DNA of 43,781 bases, taken from the NCBI GenBank assembly GCA_004297625.1, contig SCTY01000018.1:1-43781 (forward strand). Reading direction: 5' to 3'. Positions 18,258 through 26,301 of this stretch are shown in pieces. Source of the DNA: Betaproteobacteria bacterium. Lineage in GTDB: Bacteria; Pseudomonadota; Gammaproteobacteria; Burkholderiales; SG8-39. Every line of letters starts with the position of its first letter. Within the stretch, counting starts at the first letter, position 1. The notes under the pieces are model-generated. The model made no database searches. It was not told the DNA's origin and saw only the letters and a list, made by a program, of their open reading frames with translations. The position numbers and the translations under genes are program-made.

Positions 18258-20416
18258 GCGCAGTGCGCACCACCTGCAGGCTTTGCCTCGTACGCTGCGG
18301 CATGCTGGTCGAGGCCGGCGACGGCACGGCCGCGCAGGTTCGCGTGAAAGGCGACCGCAAGCACCCCTTGAGCCGCGGCTACCTCTGTCCGAAAGGGAAA
18401 GCCTCGGCCGACATGACCTTCTCGCCGAAGCGCGTCCTTCATCCGCTCGCGCGCGAAGGCGCGCGCGGCGCCGGGCGCTGGCGGCAAGTGACCTGGGACG
18501 AGGCGCTCGACGACATCGCCGCGAGGCTGAACGCGATCATCGCCGAGCACGGCGCGCGCGCGGTCGCGGTGCAGTCGCTGCCGCCCAAGGACTACTTCGC
18601 CTACGACCTGTTCCTCGACGCGATCGGCAGCCCGACTTTCTTCAAGCACGACTCGCATCAGTGCTTCACGCCGCAGCTCATCGCCGATGTCCTCACCTAC
18701 GGCAACCTGCTCACCTATCCGGCGTTCACCGAGCTGAAGGGAACGGACCTCGCCGTGCTGTGGGGCATCAACCTTGCCGAGACCAATGCTTCCAAGCACC
18801 AGCGCGTGCGCGATGCGCGGCGCAGCGGAGCCCGCACCCTCGTCGTCGACCCGCGCCCGACGCAGGCGGCGCGCGAGGCGTCGCTGTGGCTGCGCGTGCG
18901 CCCGGGCACCGATGCGGCGCTCGCACTCGGCATCGTGAACGCGATGATCGCGAACGGCTGGTACGACCGCGAGTTCGTCGCGCGCTGGACGCTCGGCTTC
19001 GAGGCGCTCGCCGAGCGCGCCGCGCATTACTCCCCCGAGCGCGTGGAGTCGATCACCTGGGTGCCGGCGCGCGACATCGTCGAGGCGGCGCGGCTCGTGG
19101 GAACAGCGAAGCGCCCCGCGCTCTACACCTTCATCGGCGCGACGATGGGCGGCAACTCGATCGCCACGATGCGCCTGATGGGCTTCATTCCCGCGCTCGC
19201 CGGCCACATCGACCGCGAAGGCGCGAACGGCTTCCTGCCGCCGACGGGGGTGCGCATGCCGAGCTACTACGGCGGCGACGCCTCGCTCGGGCACGGGCGC
19301 AAATTCGACGAGATGCTGAGCGCGGACAAGTTCCCGCTCCTCGCCGGGCCGCAGGCGCTCACCGCTCCGTACCCGCACCCGCGCCAGGTGATCGACGCGA
19401 TGCTCACCGGGAAGCCCCATCCGGTGCGCGCGCTGTGGACTTCCTGCAATCCGATGGTCGGGCTGGAGGACACCTACACCACGATGCGCGCGCTCAAGGC
19501 GCTCGACCTGCTCGTGGTCAGCGAGCTTTTCGAGACGCCGACGGCGCGGCTTGCCGACTATGTGTTGCCGATCACGACGCATCTTGAATCCAATGCCATC
19601 TCCGAGTACTCGGGCCTGAACATGATCTGCGCGCGGGTCCGCGCGCTCGAGCCGCGCGGCGAGGCGCGCGAGGAAGGCTGGGCGGTCATCGAGGTCGCGA
19701 AGCGCATGGGCTACGCAGACCGGCTGCCGGTGAAGAGCTACGAGGAGCTGCTCGACTACCGCCTCGAGCCGCTCGGAATGCGCTTCGCCCAGTTCGCCGC
19801 GCAAGGGGTCTTCGTGCGGCCCAACCAGCCGGAGAAGTTCGCGAGCGGCAAGTTGCGGCGCGACGGCAAGCCGGGCTTCAACACGCCCTCGGGCAAGATC
19901 GAGCTCGTTTCCGGCACGCTCGCGGCGCATGGCTACGACCCGCTGCCCGATTTCGTCGAACCGCCGATGAGCCCGTATTCGACGCCGGAGCTCGCGCGCG
20001 AATACCCGCTGGTGCTGATTTCCGGCACGCGCAGCCTCGAGTTCTACTCGACGCTCGGCATCGAGGTGCCGCGGCTGCTCAAGCGCCGCCCGTACCCAAC
20101 GCTGGAAATGAGCCCGGAAACCGCGGCGCGCTTCGGCCTGAAGGCGGGCGAATGGGCGGAGATCTCGGCGCCCACGACCGAGCACACCATCGTGCGCCGG
20201 GTCGCGATCCTGGACGGAATGCACCCCGGCGTCGTCAATGCCGAGGGCCTGTGGTACATGCCGGGCGAGGAAGATCTGATCGCGGCGACGCTCGCCGTGG
20301 GCGCCAACGTGCTCACCCCGCTGCGCGACGATGTCGATCCGGTGATCGGCGGCTCGATCGCGCGCTGCATCCTTTGCCGGGTTCGTCCGGGGAAGCCTCC
20401 CACCTTCCCCGTTTGA
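18254..20416 (+). CDS. Molybdopterin-dependent oxidoreductase (DMSO reductase family)
   Basis: A 720-residue bis-MGD enzyme. It starts at the GTG at 18254, which overlaps the dctM stop by 4 nt. An N-terminal 4Fe-4S site is made by CRLC...C (about 8, 11, 15) and the later C of GYLCPKGKA. The likely Mo ligand is the Cys in DSHQCFTPQ (about 137). Other family features are GTDLAVLWGINLAETN, VDPRPTQAA, FNTPSGKIEL and a C-terminal dinucleotide-binding domain from about 600. It has no Tat signal and no electron-transfer partner gene, so it is probably cytoplasmic. It resembles the acetylene hydratase/thiosulfate reductase/formate dehydrogenase group, but the substrate cannot be read from the sequence. 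Confidence 0.88.
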   Translation: MSAVRTTCRLCLVRCGMLVEAGDGTAAQVRVKGDRKHPLSRGYLCPKGKASADMTFSPKRVLHPLAREGARGAGRWRQVTWDEALDDIAARLNAIIAEHGARAVAVQSLPPKDYFAYDLFLDAIGSPTFFKHDSHQCFTPQLIADVLTYGNLLTYPAFTELKGTDLAVLWGINLAETNASKHQRVRDARRSGARTLVVDPRPTQAAREASLWLRVRPGTDAALALGIVNAMIANGWYDREFVARWTLGFEALAERAAHYSPERVESITWVPARDIVEAARLVGTAKRPALYTFIGATMGGNSIATMRLMGFIPALAGHIDREGANGFLPPTGVRMPSYYGGDASLGHGRKFDEMLSADKFPLLAGPQALTAPYPHPRQVIDAMLTGKPHPVRALWTSCNPMVGLEDTYTTMRALKALDLLVVSELFETPTARLADYVLPITTHLESNAISEYSGLNMICARVRALEPRGEAREEGWAVIEVAKRMGYADRLPVKSYEELLDYRLEPLGMRFAQFAAQGVFVRPNQPEKFASGKLRRDGKPGFNTPSGKIELVSGTLAAHGYDPLPDFVEPPMSPYSTPELAREYPLVLISGTRSLEFYSTLGIEVPRLLKRRPYPTLEMSPETAARFGLKAGEWAEISAPTTEHTIVRRVAILDGMHPGVVNAEGLWYMPGEEDLIAATLAVGANVLTPLRDDVDPVIGGSIARCILCRVRPGKPPTFPV

Positions 20417-20426
20417 TGCACATCAA
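20413..20426. promoter_or_regulatory. FNR/Dnr box upstream of the corrinoid methyltransferase genes
   Basis: A perfect box, TTGATGCACATCAA, overlaps the last codon and stop of the molybdopterin enzyme gene. A class II start is predicted at 20461, one base before an ATG at 20462. AACAAT at 20448-20453 is a -10-like match within one base of the expected place. The ATG at 20462 now leads into an inserted repeat element; the next ATGA copy is at 20598. Confidence 0.75.
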
Positions 20427-20465
20427 GGGGGGCGCGGCACGGTCCCCAACAATCTGGCCCGATGA

Positions 20466-20597
20466 GCCACCTTGTATGCCCCCCTGACAAGGGGGGAAGC
20501 GAGCGTGCTTTTCGCGAGCGGGGGGTTTGCTTTTCAAAAAAAAATCCCCCGCTCGTTTCACTCGCGACCCCCTTAACAGGGGGCCCAGAGTACGCCA
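20466..20597. repeat. MITE-like palindromic element, copy A (132 bp)
   Basis: Starts and ends next to ATGA (20462-20465 and 20598-20601). The outer parts are inverted: CCCCCCTGACAAGGGGGG at 20479-20496 and the reverse-complement-like CCCCCTTAACAGGGGG near the right end. The interior has GAGCGGGGGG and CCCCCGCTC separated by a T- and A-rich loop. A similar 130-bp copy lies at 23048-23177. No transposase is encoded. It separates an FNR box from the gene it may have driven. Confidence 0.75.
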
Positions 20598-21140
20598 ATG
20601 AGCCTGCGCGGCTGGTCGGTGAAGCATGCGCGCTTTCTGGAGGCGCCGTGGCGCTTATTCCAGCGCGTGCTGCCGAGGCTGCGGCGGCTTGCCGAGTGGG
20701 CGGGCCCGCAACGCGCGGAGCGCCTGCTGCGGCCGCTCGAGCACCTGCTCAAGGGCCTGTTCTTCGAGTGCCGCATGTGCGGGCAATGCGTGCTTTCCGC
20801 GAGCGGCGCGCCGACGGCGGATGCGAGACCGAACCGGCGATGGAGGGCACCTGGGTGCGCACGATCCTCGCTCTCCCTCGGGAAACGAAAGAGGTTGTCA
20901 AAAGCGAAAGGCCTTTAAGCGGCCCGTTCGAGGCGGCGTGCCGCTCCGGCCGTTTCGTGGTGACGGCGGAGATCACGCCGCCCGACTCCGCGGCCCCTGC
21001 GCCGGCTTCCTGCTTTGCATCACCGGCGATCACGTGCGCTCGGGTCTTTTCCTCGGCGCAGCCGCGAACCCGTTCGCTCGCGCATGTGCCGGGGGTGCAC
21101 ATTCCCGAGCCGCTGCTCGCCGAAATCATCGACCTTGCAT
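20598..21140 (+). pseudogene. Decayed methylenetetrahydrofolate reductase (MTHFR_C plus MetF) gene
   Basis: Pieces of a C1 reductase gene appear in order but in three frames. Positions 20598-20800 encode an MTHFR_C-type N-terminus ending CRMCGQCVLSASG. About 20 residues of the cysteine-rich motif are missing, and a different frame then resumes with DGGCETEPAM. The same frame continues to SGRFVVTAEITPPDSA, the normal MetF N-terminus. Another jump gives FLLCITGDHVRSG, then HVPGVHIPEPLLAEI, like the MetF C-terminal part. Only about 540 nt remain of an expected 1,400 or so. Either several deletions occurred or the assembly collapsed. An intact gene would oxidise methyl-THF made by the downstream methyltransferases. 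Confidence 0.7.
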
Positions 21141-21155
21141 CATTCGGGAGAGACC

Positions 21156-21800
21156 ATGAAGGAAAACGAACAGCGGTTGCTTGACGCGATCGCCGACATG
21201 AAGGAAGACGAGGCGCTCGCGCTCGCCAAGGCCATGCTCGATGGCGGCGAGAATCCGCTGCGCGTGCTGGAGCTCTGCCGCAACGCGATGGAGACCGTCG
21301 GCAAGCGCTTCCAGGACGGCGAGTATTTCCTGCCCGAGCTGATCCTCGCCGGCGAGATGCTCGAGAACATCGGCCTGATGGCGAAGCCGCTCATCCAGAA
21401 AGGCGGCGCCGCCGCCGCCAAGAAGCACGGCCGCGTGCTGATCGGCACCGTGCACGGCGACCTGCACGACATCGGCAAGAACATCGTCACCTTCATGCTC
21501 GACATCAACGGCTACGAGGTGAAGGACATCGGCATCGACGTGCCGGTCGAGCGCTTCCTCGAGGAGATCAGGGCGTTCCAGCCGAGCGTGGTGGGCCTCT
21601 CGGGGTTCCTCACGCTCGCCTTCGAGTCGATGAAGGAGACGATCGAGGCCATCGCCAGGGCGGGGATGCGCGACAAGATGAAGATCATGATCGGCGGCGG
21701 CCAGGTGGACGAGACGGTGTGCAAGTACACCGGCGCCGACGCGTTCGGCAACAACGCCATGGCCGCGGTGACGCTGTGCCGCGGCTGGATAGAAGCCTAG
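21156..21800 (+). CDS. Corrinoid protein (MtbC/MtaC/MtvC type)
   Basis: Methyl carrier for a cobalamin-dependent methyltransferase system. The 214-residue product has an N-terminal helical cap (about 5-85) and a Rossmann B12-binding domain. The cobalt-ligand motif is GDLHDIGKN (Asp102, His104, Gly107), followed by the SGFLT and GGGQV cofactor loops. The ribosome site CGGGAGAG precedes the ATG. The gene is 3 nt from the UroD-type methyltransferase, its likely methyl donor partner. Confidence 0.93.
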   Translation: MKENEQRLLDAIADMKEDEALALAKAMLDGGENPLRVLELCRNAMETVGKRFQDGEYFLPELILAGEMLENIGLMAKPLIQKGGAAAAKKHGRVLIGTVHGDLHDIGKNIVTFMLDINGYEVKDIGIDVPVERFLEEIRAFQPSVVGLSGFLTLAFESMKETIEAIARAGMRDKMKIMIGGGQVDETVCKYTGADAFGNNAMAAVTLCRGWIEA

Positions 21801-21802
21801 CC

Positions 21803-23047
21803 ATGGGCGCAGACGATAAGAATTTAATTGGACAGAGACTCCAACGCGTTCTGGACGCGGTGGCGCTCAAACGGCCCGACCGCGTGCCGGTCGCGTTCCA
21901 CACCATGCTCTGGTACGCGAAGTACGGCGGCATCTCGTATCGCGAGGTGATGTACGACTACGACAAGGCGGCGGCGCTCGGCCGCCGGGCGATCCTCGAG
22001 CTCGATCCGGACATCTATTCGCCGCCGCAGCAGTTCACCACGCTCGGGCGCGTGCTCGAGGCGGCGCGCTTCAAGCAGCTGCAGTGGCCCGGGCACGGCG
22101 TGGGCGACAACCAGCCCTACCAGTACCTCGACCGCGAGTACATGAAGCCCGAGGAATACGACGACTACCTCTTCGATCCGACCGGTTTCTGGCTCACGAC
22201 CTACATGCCGCGCGTGCTCGGCGCGGCCGAAGGCCTGGAGTCGCTGCCCGCGCTTCCCGGCTATTTCTACATGCGCCTGGTGATGGGCACGCGCGCGTTC
22301 GCGCATCCCAAGGTGGTGCAGGCCTTCGCCAACCTGCGCGCCGCCGGCGAAGTGGCGAACGGCCTGGTCGCGGCGCTGAACGAATTCACGCGCGAGATGG
22401 ACGGCCGCGGCTACGTGCTCGGCCAGGGCGCGGTGTCGATCGCCCCGTTCGACCTCGTCGGCGATTACCTGCGCGGCGCGCGCGGCATCCTCACCGACCT
22501 CTACCGCCGGCCCGGCAAGGTGCTTGCGGCGTGCGAGAAGGCGATCCCCTTCATCCTCAAGGCCGCGATCTCGACCTGCAAGGCGAGCTCGAGCCGCTTC
22601 GTGTTCATTCCGACGCATTGGGCGCCCGACAGCTTCATGTCGGTCGACAAGTTCCGGACCTTCTGGTGGCCCTCGTTCCGCAAGGTGCTGATGGGGCTGA
22701 TCGAGGCGGATCTCGTGCCGGTTCCGCTTTGGGAAGCCGATTGCACCAGCCGCCTGGAGACGATCGCCGACGTGCCGCCGGGCAAGGCGGTCTACTGGTT
22801 CGAGCGCACCGACCTCGCGCGCGCGCAGAGCGTGCTCAAAGGCATCACCTGCCTGCGCGGCAACCTCTCGCCCTCGCTTCTCAACACCGGCACGCCGGAG
22901 CAGGTCGACGCGGCGGTGCGCGGCCTCATCGAGAACATCGGCCGCGACGGCGGCTTCATTCTCGACGGCGCGTTCGGCATCCCGGACGAAGCGCCGGTGG
23001 AAAACGTGCGCGCGATGTTCAAGGCGGCGCGCAAGTACGGCGGATGA
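21803..23047 (+). CDS. Uroporphyrinogen decarboxylase-type corrinoid methyltransferase
   Basis: UroD-fold protein of the MtaA/CmuA/MtvA class, 414 residues. It probably transfers a methyl group to or from the corrinoid protein encoded just upstream. Candidate zinc ligands are His in PTHWAPDS (about 272), Cys in WEADCTSR (about 314) and Cys in GITCLRGN (about 351). The conserved UroD-like NLSPSLLNTGTPEQV follows. True heme-pathway HemE is excluded by length, context and lack of the HemE N-terminal motif. The methylated substrate is unknown. The stop codon (in GGATGA) is directly joined to a repeat element. Confidence 0.86.
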   Translation: MGADDKNLIGQRLQRVLDAVALKRPDRVPVAFHTMLWYAKYGGISYREVMYDYDKAAALGRRAILELDPDIYSPPQQFTTLGRVLEAARFKQLQWPGHGVGDNQPYQYLDREYMKPEEYDDYLFDPTGFWLTTYMPRVLGAAEGLESLPALPGYFYMRLVMGTRAFAHPKVVQAFANLRAAGEVANGLVAALNEFTREMDGRGYVLGQGAVSIAPFDLVGDYLRGARGILTDLYRRPGKVLAACEKAIPFILKAAISTCKASSSRFVFIPTHWAPDSFMSVDKFRTFWWPSFRKVLMGLIEADLVPVPLWEADCTSRLETIADVPPGKAVYWFERTDLARAQSVLKGITCLRGNLSPSLLNTGTPEQVDAAVRGLIENIGRDGGFILDGAFGIPDEAPVENVRAMFKAARKYGG

Positions 23048-23177
23048 GCCTCCATCTCCGCCCCCCTGTCAAGGGGGGAGCGAGTGAAACGAGCGGGGGG
23101 TTTTCTTTTTGCCGAAAACCAACCCCCCGCTCGCCTTCGGCTCGCGACCCCCTTCACAGCAGGGCAAAGGCGGGCCG
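23048..23177. repeat. MITE-like palindromic element, copy B (130 bp)
   Basis: Lies exactly between ATGA at 23044-23047 (the stop of the UroD-type gene) and ATGA at 23178-23181 (start of the next gene). It shares with copy A the outer CCCCCCTGTCAAGGGGGG (23061-23078), the inner GAGCGGGGGG and CCCCCCGCTCG, and the right end CCCCCTTCACAG. Without it the two genes would overlap by ATGA, as neighbours in this operon do. Confidence 0.78.
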
Positions 23178-23684
23178 ATGAATCTCGAGCGCGTGCGCCA
23201 CAAGGCGCGCCTGCTGATCGGGCGCGAGCGGCTCGTGGCGCCCGCGTTTACTTACCGGATAGAAAACGACGTGGCCGCGGTGGCCTGCACCATCGGCCCG
23301 GCGCTCGAGCAGCGCGTCGCCGAGCTTTTCCGCGCCGGCGAGCGGCTGCTCGCGCTCGAGCTCGACGCGCTCGGCAACGAGCGCCTCTTCTGCCTCGCGA
23401 AACGCGCGCTCGCAGCCATCGAGCGCGAAACCAGGCGCCGCGGCCAGCACGTCGGCGACGAGCGCTATCCCGGCGATCCGGGCATCGGCATCGAAGAGCA
23501 GCCGCGCGTGCTCGAGATGGCGAACGCCGCGGCGAAAGGCATCCGCAGCACGCCGGGCGGGATGCTGTCCCCGGTGAAGTCCATGTCTTTTGTTGTGCCT
23601 CTAGGTACGACACTCGCCAAGTCCCGTGGTGGGCCGTGCCGCCGCTGCCCGTCGCGCGAGCGCTGCGCCTCGGCGAAGCGATGA
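23178..23684 (+). CDS. MetH-activation-domain-like protein
   Basis: A 168-residue protein resembling the vitamin B12-dependent methionine synthase activation domain. The match rests on the RLFRAGERLLALELDALGN-like middle (about 50-73), YPGDPGIGIEEQ near 97 and GGMLSPVKSMSF near 128. The activation domain uses S-adenosylmethionine to remethylate oxidised cobalamin. The C-terminus has CRRCPSRERC, a possible metal or Fe-S site. The gene overlaps the ASKHA activator gene by ATGA, so the two probably repair the corrinoid protein together. The assignment is moderate, as only short motifs are visible. Confidence 0.72.
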   Translation: MNLERVRHKARLLIGRERLVAPAFTYRIENDVAAVACTIGPALEQRVAELFRAGERLLALELDALGNERLFCLAKRALAAIERETRRRGQHVGDERYPGDPGIGIEEQPRVLEMANAAAKGIRSTPGGMLSPVKSMSFVVPLGTTLAKSRGGPCRRCPSRERCASAKR

Positions 23685-25408
23685 ACGCGCCGCCGCTCGC
23701 GCATCCGGTCCGCTTCGCGAACCTGGGGCGCGAGGCGGCATGCCGGCCCGGCGAAACGCTGTTCCAGTGCGCCCGGCGCGCCGGGATCCGCATCGTCGGC
23801 GCCTGCGGCGGGCGCGGCGTGTGCGGCACGTGCCTTGTGCGGGTGGTTTCCGGCGACTATGAATTGCTCGGCGAGGCGCATGCCGACGGCTGGCTGCGCG
23901 CCTGCAAGCTCGTGCCGCTCGGGCCTTGCACCGTGGAGCTCGCGCCGCGCTCCACCGCTGCGATCGCGCGCGCCGAAGTGGGCGGACGCGCCGCGGCGTT
24001 CGTCTTCGACACGGCGGTGCGCGTGCACGACCTCACGCTTACGCCGCCGCAGCTTTCCGACCCGCAGGCCGATGCCGATCGGCTGCTCGCGCGCCTTGGT
24101 ACTTCAACAATCGATGTCGCGCTGCTGCGCGAGCTTCCCGTTCTTTTGCGCAAACATGGCTGGCGCGTGCGCGCGGTCACGCGCGGCGATGAAGTCATCG
24201 CCCTGTCCTCGCCCGGCGCGCGCGTGCTCGGGCTGGCGGTCGACCTCGGCACGACCAACGCGGCCGGGTTTCTCGTCGACCTGCAAACCGGCGAGCGCCT
24301 GGGTACGCTCGGCATCGAGAACCCGCAGGCCTCCTACGGCGCCGACGTGGTGAGCCGCGTCAATCACGCGATCCGCTCGAGCAGCGGAGGGCCCGAGCTG
24401 CAGGCGGCCGCCGCGGTCGGCATCGCCGAGCTCGCGCGCGATCTGTGCGAGGCGGCGCAGGCGAGCACCGGCGACATCGCCGAGATCGCGGTTTGCGGCA
24501 ACACCGCCATGCACCACCTGCTCGCCGGCCTGCCGGTCGCGCAGCTCGGGCGCGCGCCGTTCGTCCCCACAGTGACTTTCTCAGTGGAATTCAAGAGCCG
24601 GGAGCTGGGCTTGCCGGGCACGCCGGGCGCCGTGACTTACCTGCTGCCGAACATCGGCGGTTTCGTCGGCGGCGATCACGTGGCGGTGCTCCTCGCCACC
24701 GAAGCGCGCTGGACCGGCCGCACGGCGCTCGTGATCGACATCGGCACGAACACAGAAGTTTCTTTAATAAGCTCGCATGGAATTTCGACCGTCTCGTGCC
24801 CTTCAGGCCCCGCGCTCGAAGGCGGCCACATCTCGTGCGGCATGCGCGCCGCCGAAGGCGCCATCGAGCGCGTGCACGCACGCGCCGGCCGCTTGGAGAT
24901 CAAGACGATCGGCGACGCGCCGCCCGTCGGCGTGTGCGGCTCGGGCGTCGTGGATGCCATCGCCGCGTTCCGTGCCCTCGAGCTCATCGATCGCGGCGGC
25001 CGCATCGCCGGCGGCGCGCGCGAGATCGCGCTTGCGCCCGGAGTCGCCTTTACGCAGCACGACGTGCGCGCGGTGCAGCTCGCGAAAGCCGCGATCCGCG
25101 CCGGCATAGATCTCCTCCTCGAAACAAACAAAATACAACCAGATGCGATTGAGTTGGTGCTGATCGCCGGCGCCTTCGGCGAATACCTCGGCATCGAGGC
25201 CGCGCTCGCCATCGGGCTGCTGCCGCGGCTCCCGCTCGAGCGCATCGAGCAGGTCGGCAACGCCGCGGGCATCGGGGTGGCGATGGCGCTCGCCTCGCTC
25301 GGGAGCCGCGCGCGCGCCGTCGAGCTCGCCGCGCGCTGCCATTACCTCGAGCTCGGCACGCTGCCGCAATTCCAGAAAACCTTCATTAGGAGAATCGGTT
25401 TTGATTAG
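23681..25408 (+). CDS. Reductive activator of corrinoid enzymes (2Fe-2S plus ASKHA, DUF4445)
   Basis: A 575-residue ATP-dependent activator that returns inactive Co(II) corrinoid to Co(I). An N-terminal plant-type 2Fe-2S ferredoxin domain has Cys42, Cys48, Cys51 and Cys75 (CGGRGVCGTC). A linker domain follows. The ASKHA ATPase part starts near residue 185 with AVDLGTTNAAGF and includes AVCGNTAMHHLLAG, LVIDIGTNTEVSL and LVLIAGAFGEYL. I start at ATG 23681, which overlaps the previous stop; the open frame runs further upstream through the repeat. It is usually found with corrinoid O-demethylase or methyl-transfer systems, as here. Confidence 0.92.
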   Translation: MNAPPLAHPVRFANLGREAACRPGETLFQCARRAGIRIVGACGGRGVCGTCLVRVVSGDYELLGEAHADGWLRACKLVPLGPCTVELAPRSTAAIARAEVGGRAAAFVFDTAVRVHDLTLTPPQLSDPQADADRLLARLGTSTIDVALLRELPVLLRKHGWRVRAVTRGDEVIALSSPGARVLGLAVDLGTTNAAGFLVDLQTGERLGTLGIENPQASYGADVVSRVNHAIRSSSGGPELQAAAAVGIAELARDLCEAAQASTGDIAEIAVCGNTAMHHLLAGLPVAQLGRAPFVPTVTFSVEFKSRELGLPGTPGAVTYLLPNIGGFVGGDHVAVLLATEARWTGRTALVIDIGTNTEVSLISSHGISTVSCPSGPALEGGHISCGMRAAEGAIERVHARAGRLEIKTIGDAPPVGVCGSGVVDAIAAFRALELIDRGGRIAGGAREIALAPGVAFTQHDVRAVQLAKAAIRAGIDLLLETNKIQPDAIELVLIAGAFGEYLGIEAALAIGLLPRLPLERIEQVGNAAGIGVAMALASLGSRARAVELAARCHYLELGTLPQFQKTFIRRIGFD

Positions 25409-26258
25409 CGTCATCGGCGACCGCATCAACCCGGGATTCAAGGCGACGCGCGCGCTCGTGGAAGGAAGCGACCTCGCCGGCCTGCAGGCGCTGGCAGCGA
25501 AGCAGGTCGAAGCCGGCGCCGTCGCGCTCGACTTCACCCTCGGGCCGCGCGGCAAGAGCGACCCCGCGTTTCTCGCCGATGCCATTCGCGCCGTGCAGAA
25601 CGCCGTCGACGCGCCGCTCTGCTTCGACTATCCGGATCTCGCCGTACAGCGGGCCTGCCTCGAAGCCTACGACCCTCGCAGGACGCCGATCATCAACTCG
25701 CTCGCGGAGACGCGCTGGGAGATGACCGAGCTGCTGAAGATCCGTCCCTGCCGAACAATGGTCATGGCCTCCGAGCGGCTCGAGGGCGGCGCCGGCCGCC
25801 CGAACCGCAGCGCCGGCGAGATCGCCTCGACCGGCAAGCGCTGCGCCCTGAGGCTCATGCGCGAGAACGGCCTGGCGGCCGGCGACATCATCGTCGACGT
25901 CTCGGTAAGCGCGCTCGCCGCCGACACCGGCGGCCTGAACCGCGCCGCGCTGGAGGCGATCGGCCGCCTCGGCTCCGACCCCGAGCTGAAAGGCATCCAC
26001 ATCTCGGGCGGCCTCACCAACATCGGCCAGCAGCTTCCGCCGAAGGCGGCGGACGGCTCCGACCTCAAGCGGCAGCTCGAGCGCGCCTTCGTCACCGTCG
26101 CCGTTCCGCTCGGCTTCGACACCGTTCTCGGCACCCCCTGGCACAGCTTCGAGCCGCTGTCCGAGGACAACCCTGTGCTCGTGCAGTTCCGGCACATCCT
26201 CACGCTGAGCGGCACCGACGTGATGCGCGCGGTGCGCAAGCTCTACCGCCCGGCATAG
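25401..26258 (+). CDS. Pterin-binding methyltransferase (methyl-THF:corrinoid type)
   Basis: A 285-residue TIM-barrel protein of the dihydropteroate-synthase-like family that includes AcsE, MtrH-like and MtvB-type enzymes. It probably moves methyl groups between the corrinoid protein and tetrahydrofolate. Visible features are VIGDRINPGF at the N-terminus, VALDFTLGP near 46, INSLAETRWEM near 95, DIIVDVSVSALAAD near 160 and HISGGLTNIG near 195. It lacks the full DHPS signature, and folate synthesis is unlikely in this context. It starts with TTG at 25401, 8 nt inside the activator gene, with AGGAGA upstream. Confidence 0.87.
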   Translation: MISVIGDRINPGFKATRALVEGSDLAGLQALAAKQVEAGAVALDFTLGPRGKSDPAFLADAIRAVQNAVDAPLCFDYPDLAVQRACLEAYDPRRTPIINSLAETRWEMTELLKIRPCRTMVMASERLEGGAGRPNRSAGEIASTGKRCALRLMRENGLAAGDIIVDVSVSALAADTGGLNRAALEAIGRLGSDPELKGIHISGGLTNIGQQLPPKAADGSDLKRQLERAFVTVAVPLGFDTVLGTPWHSFEPLSEDNPVLVQFRHILTLSGTDVMRAVRKLYRPA

Positions 26259-26301
26259 TCGGGCGCAGATATACTTTGTCCCACACCCTCAGGAGGTGCT
26301 C

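Noticed and set aside
20462..21184. Plus-strand open frame beginning at the ATG after the FNR box
   Set aside because: It reads through the repeat element and patches of the decayed reductase in mixed frames, so it is not a single gene product. The ATG may be the ancestral start.
21803..23047. HemE (heme biosynthesis uroporphyrinogen decarboxylase)
   Set aside because: It is about 60 residues longer than HemE, lacks the HemE N-terminal signature and is adjacent to a corrinoid protein and activators.
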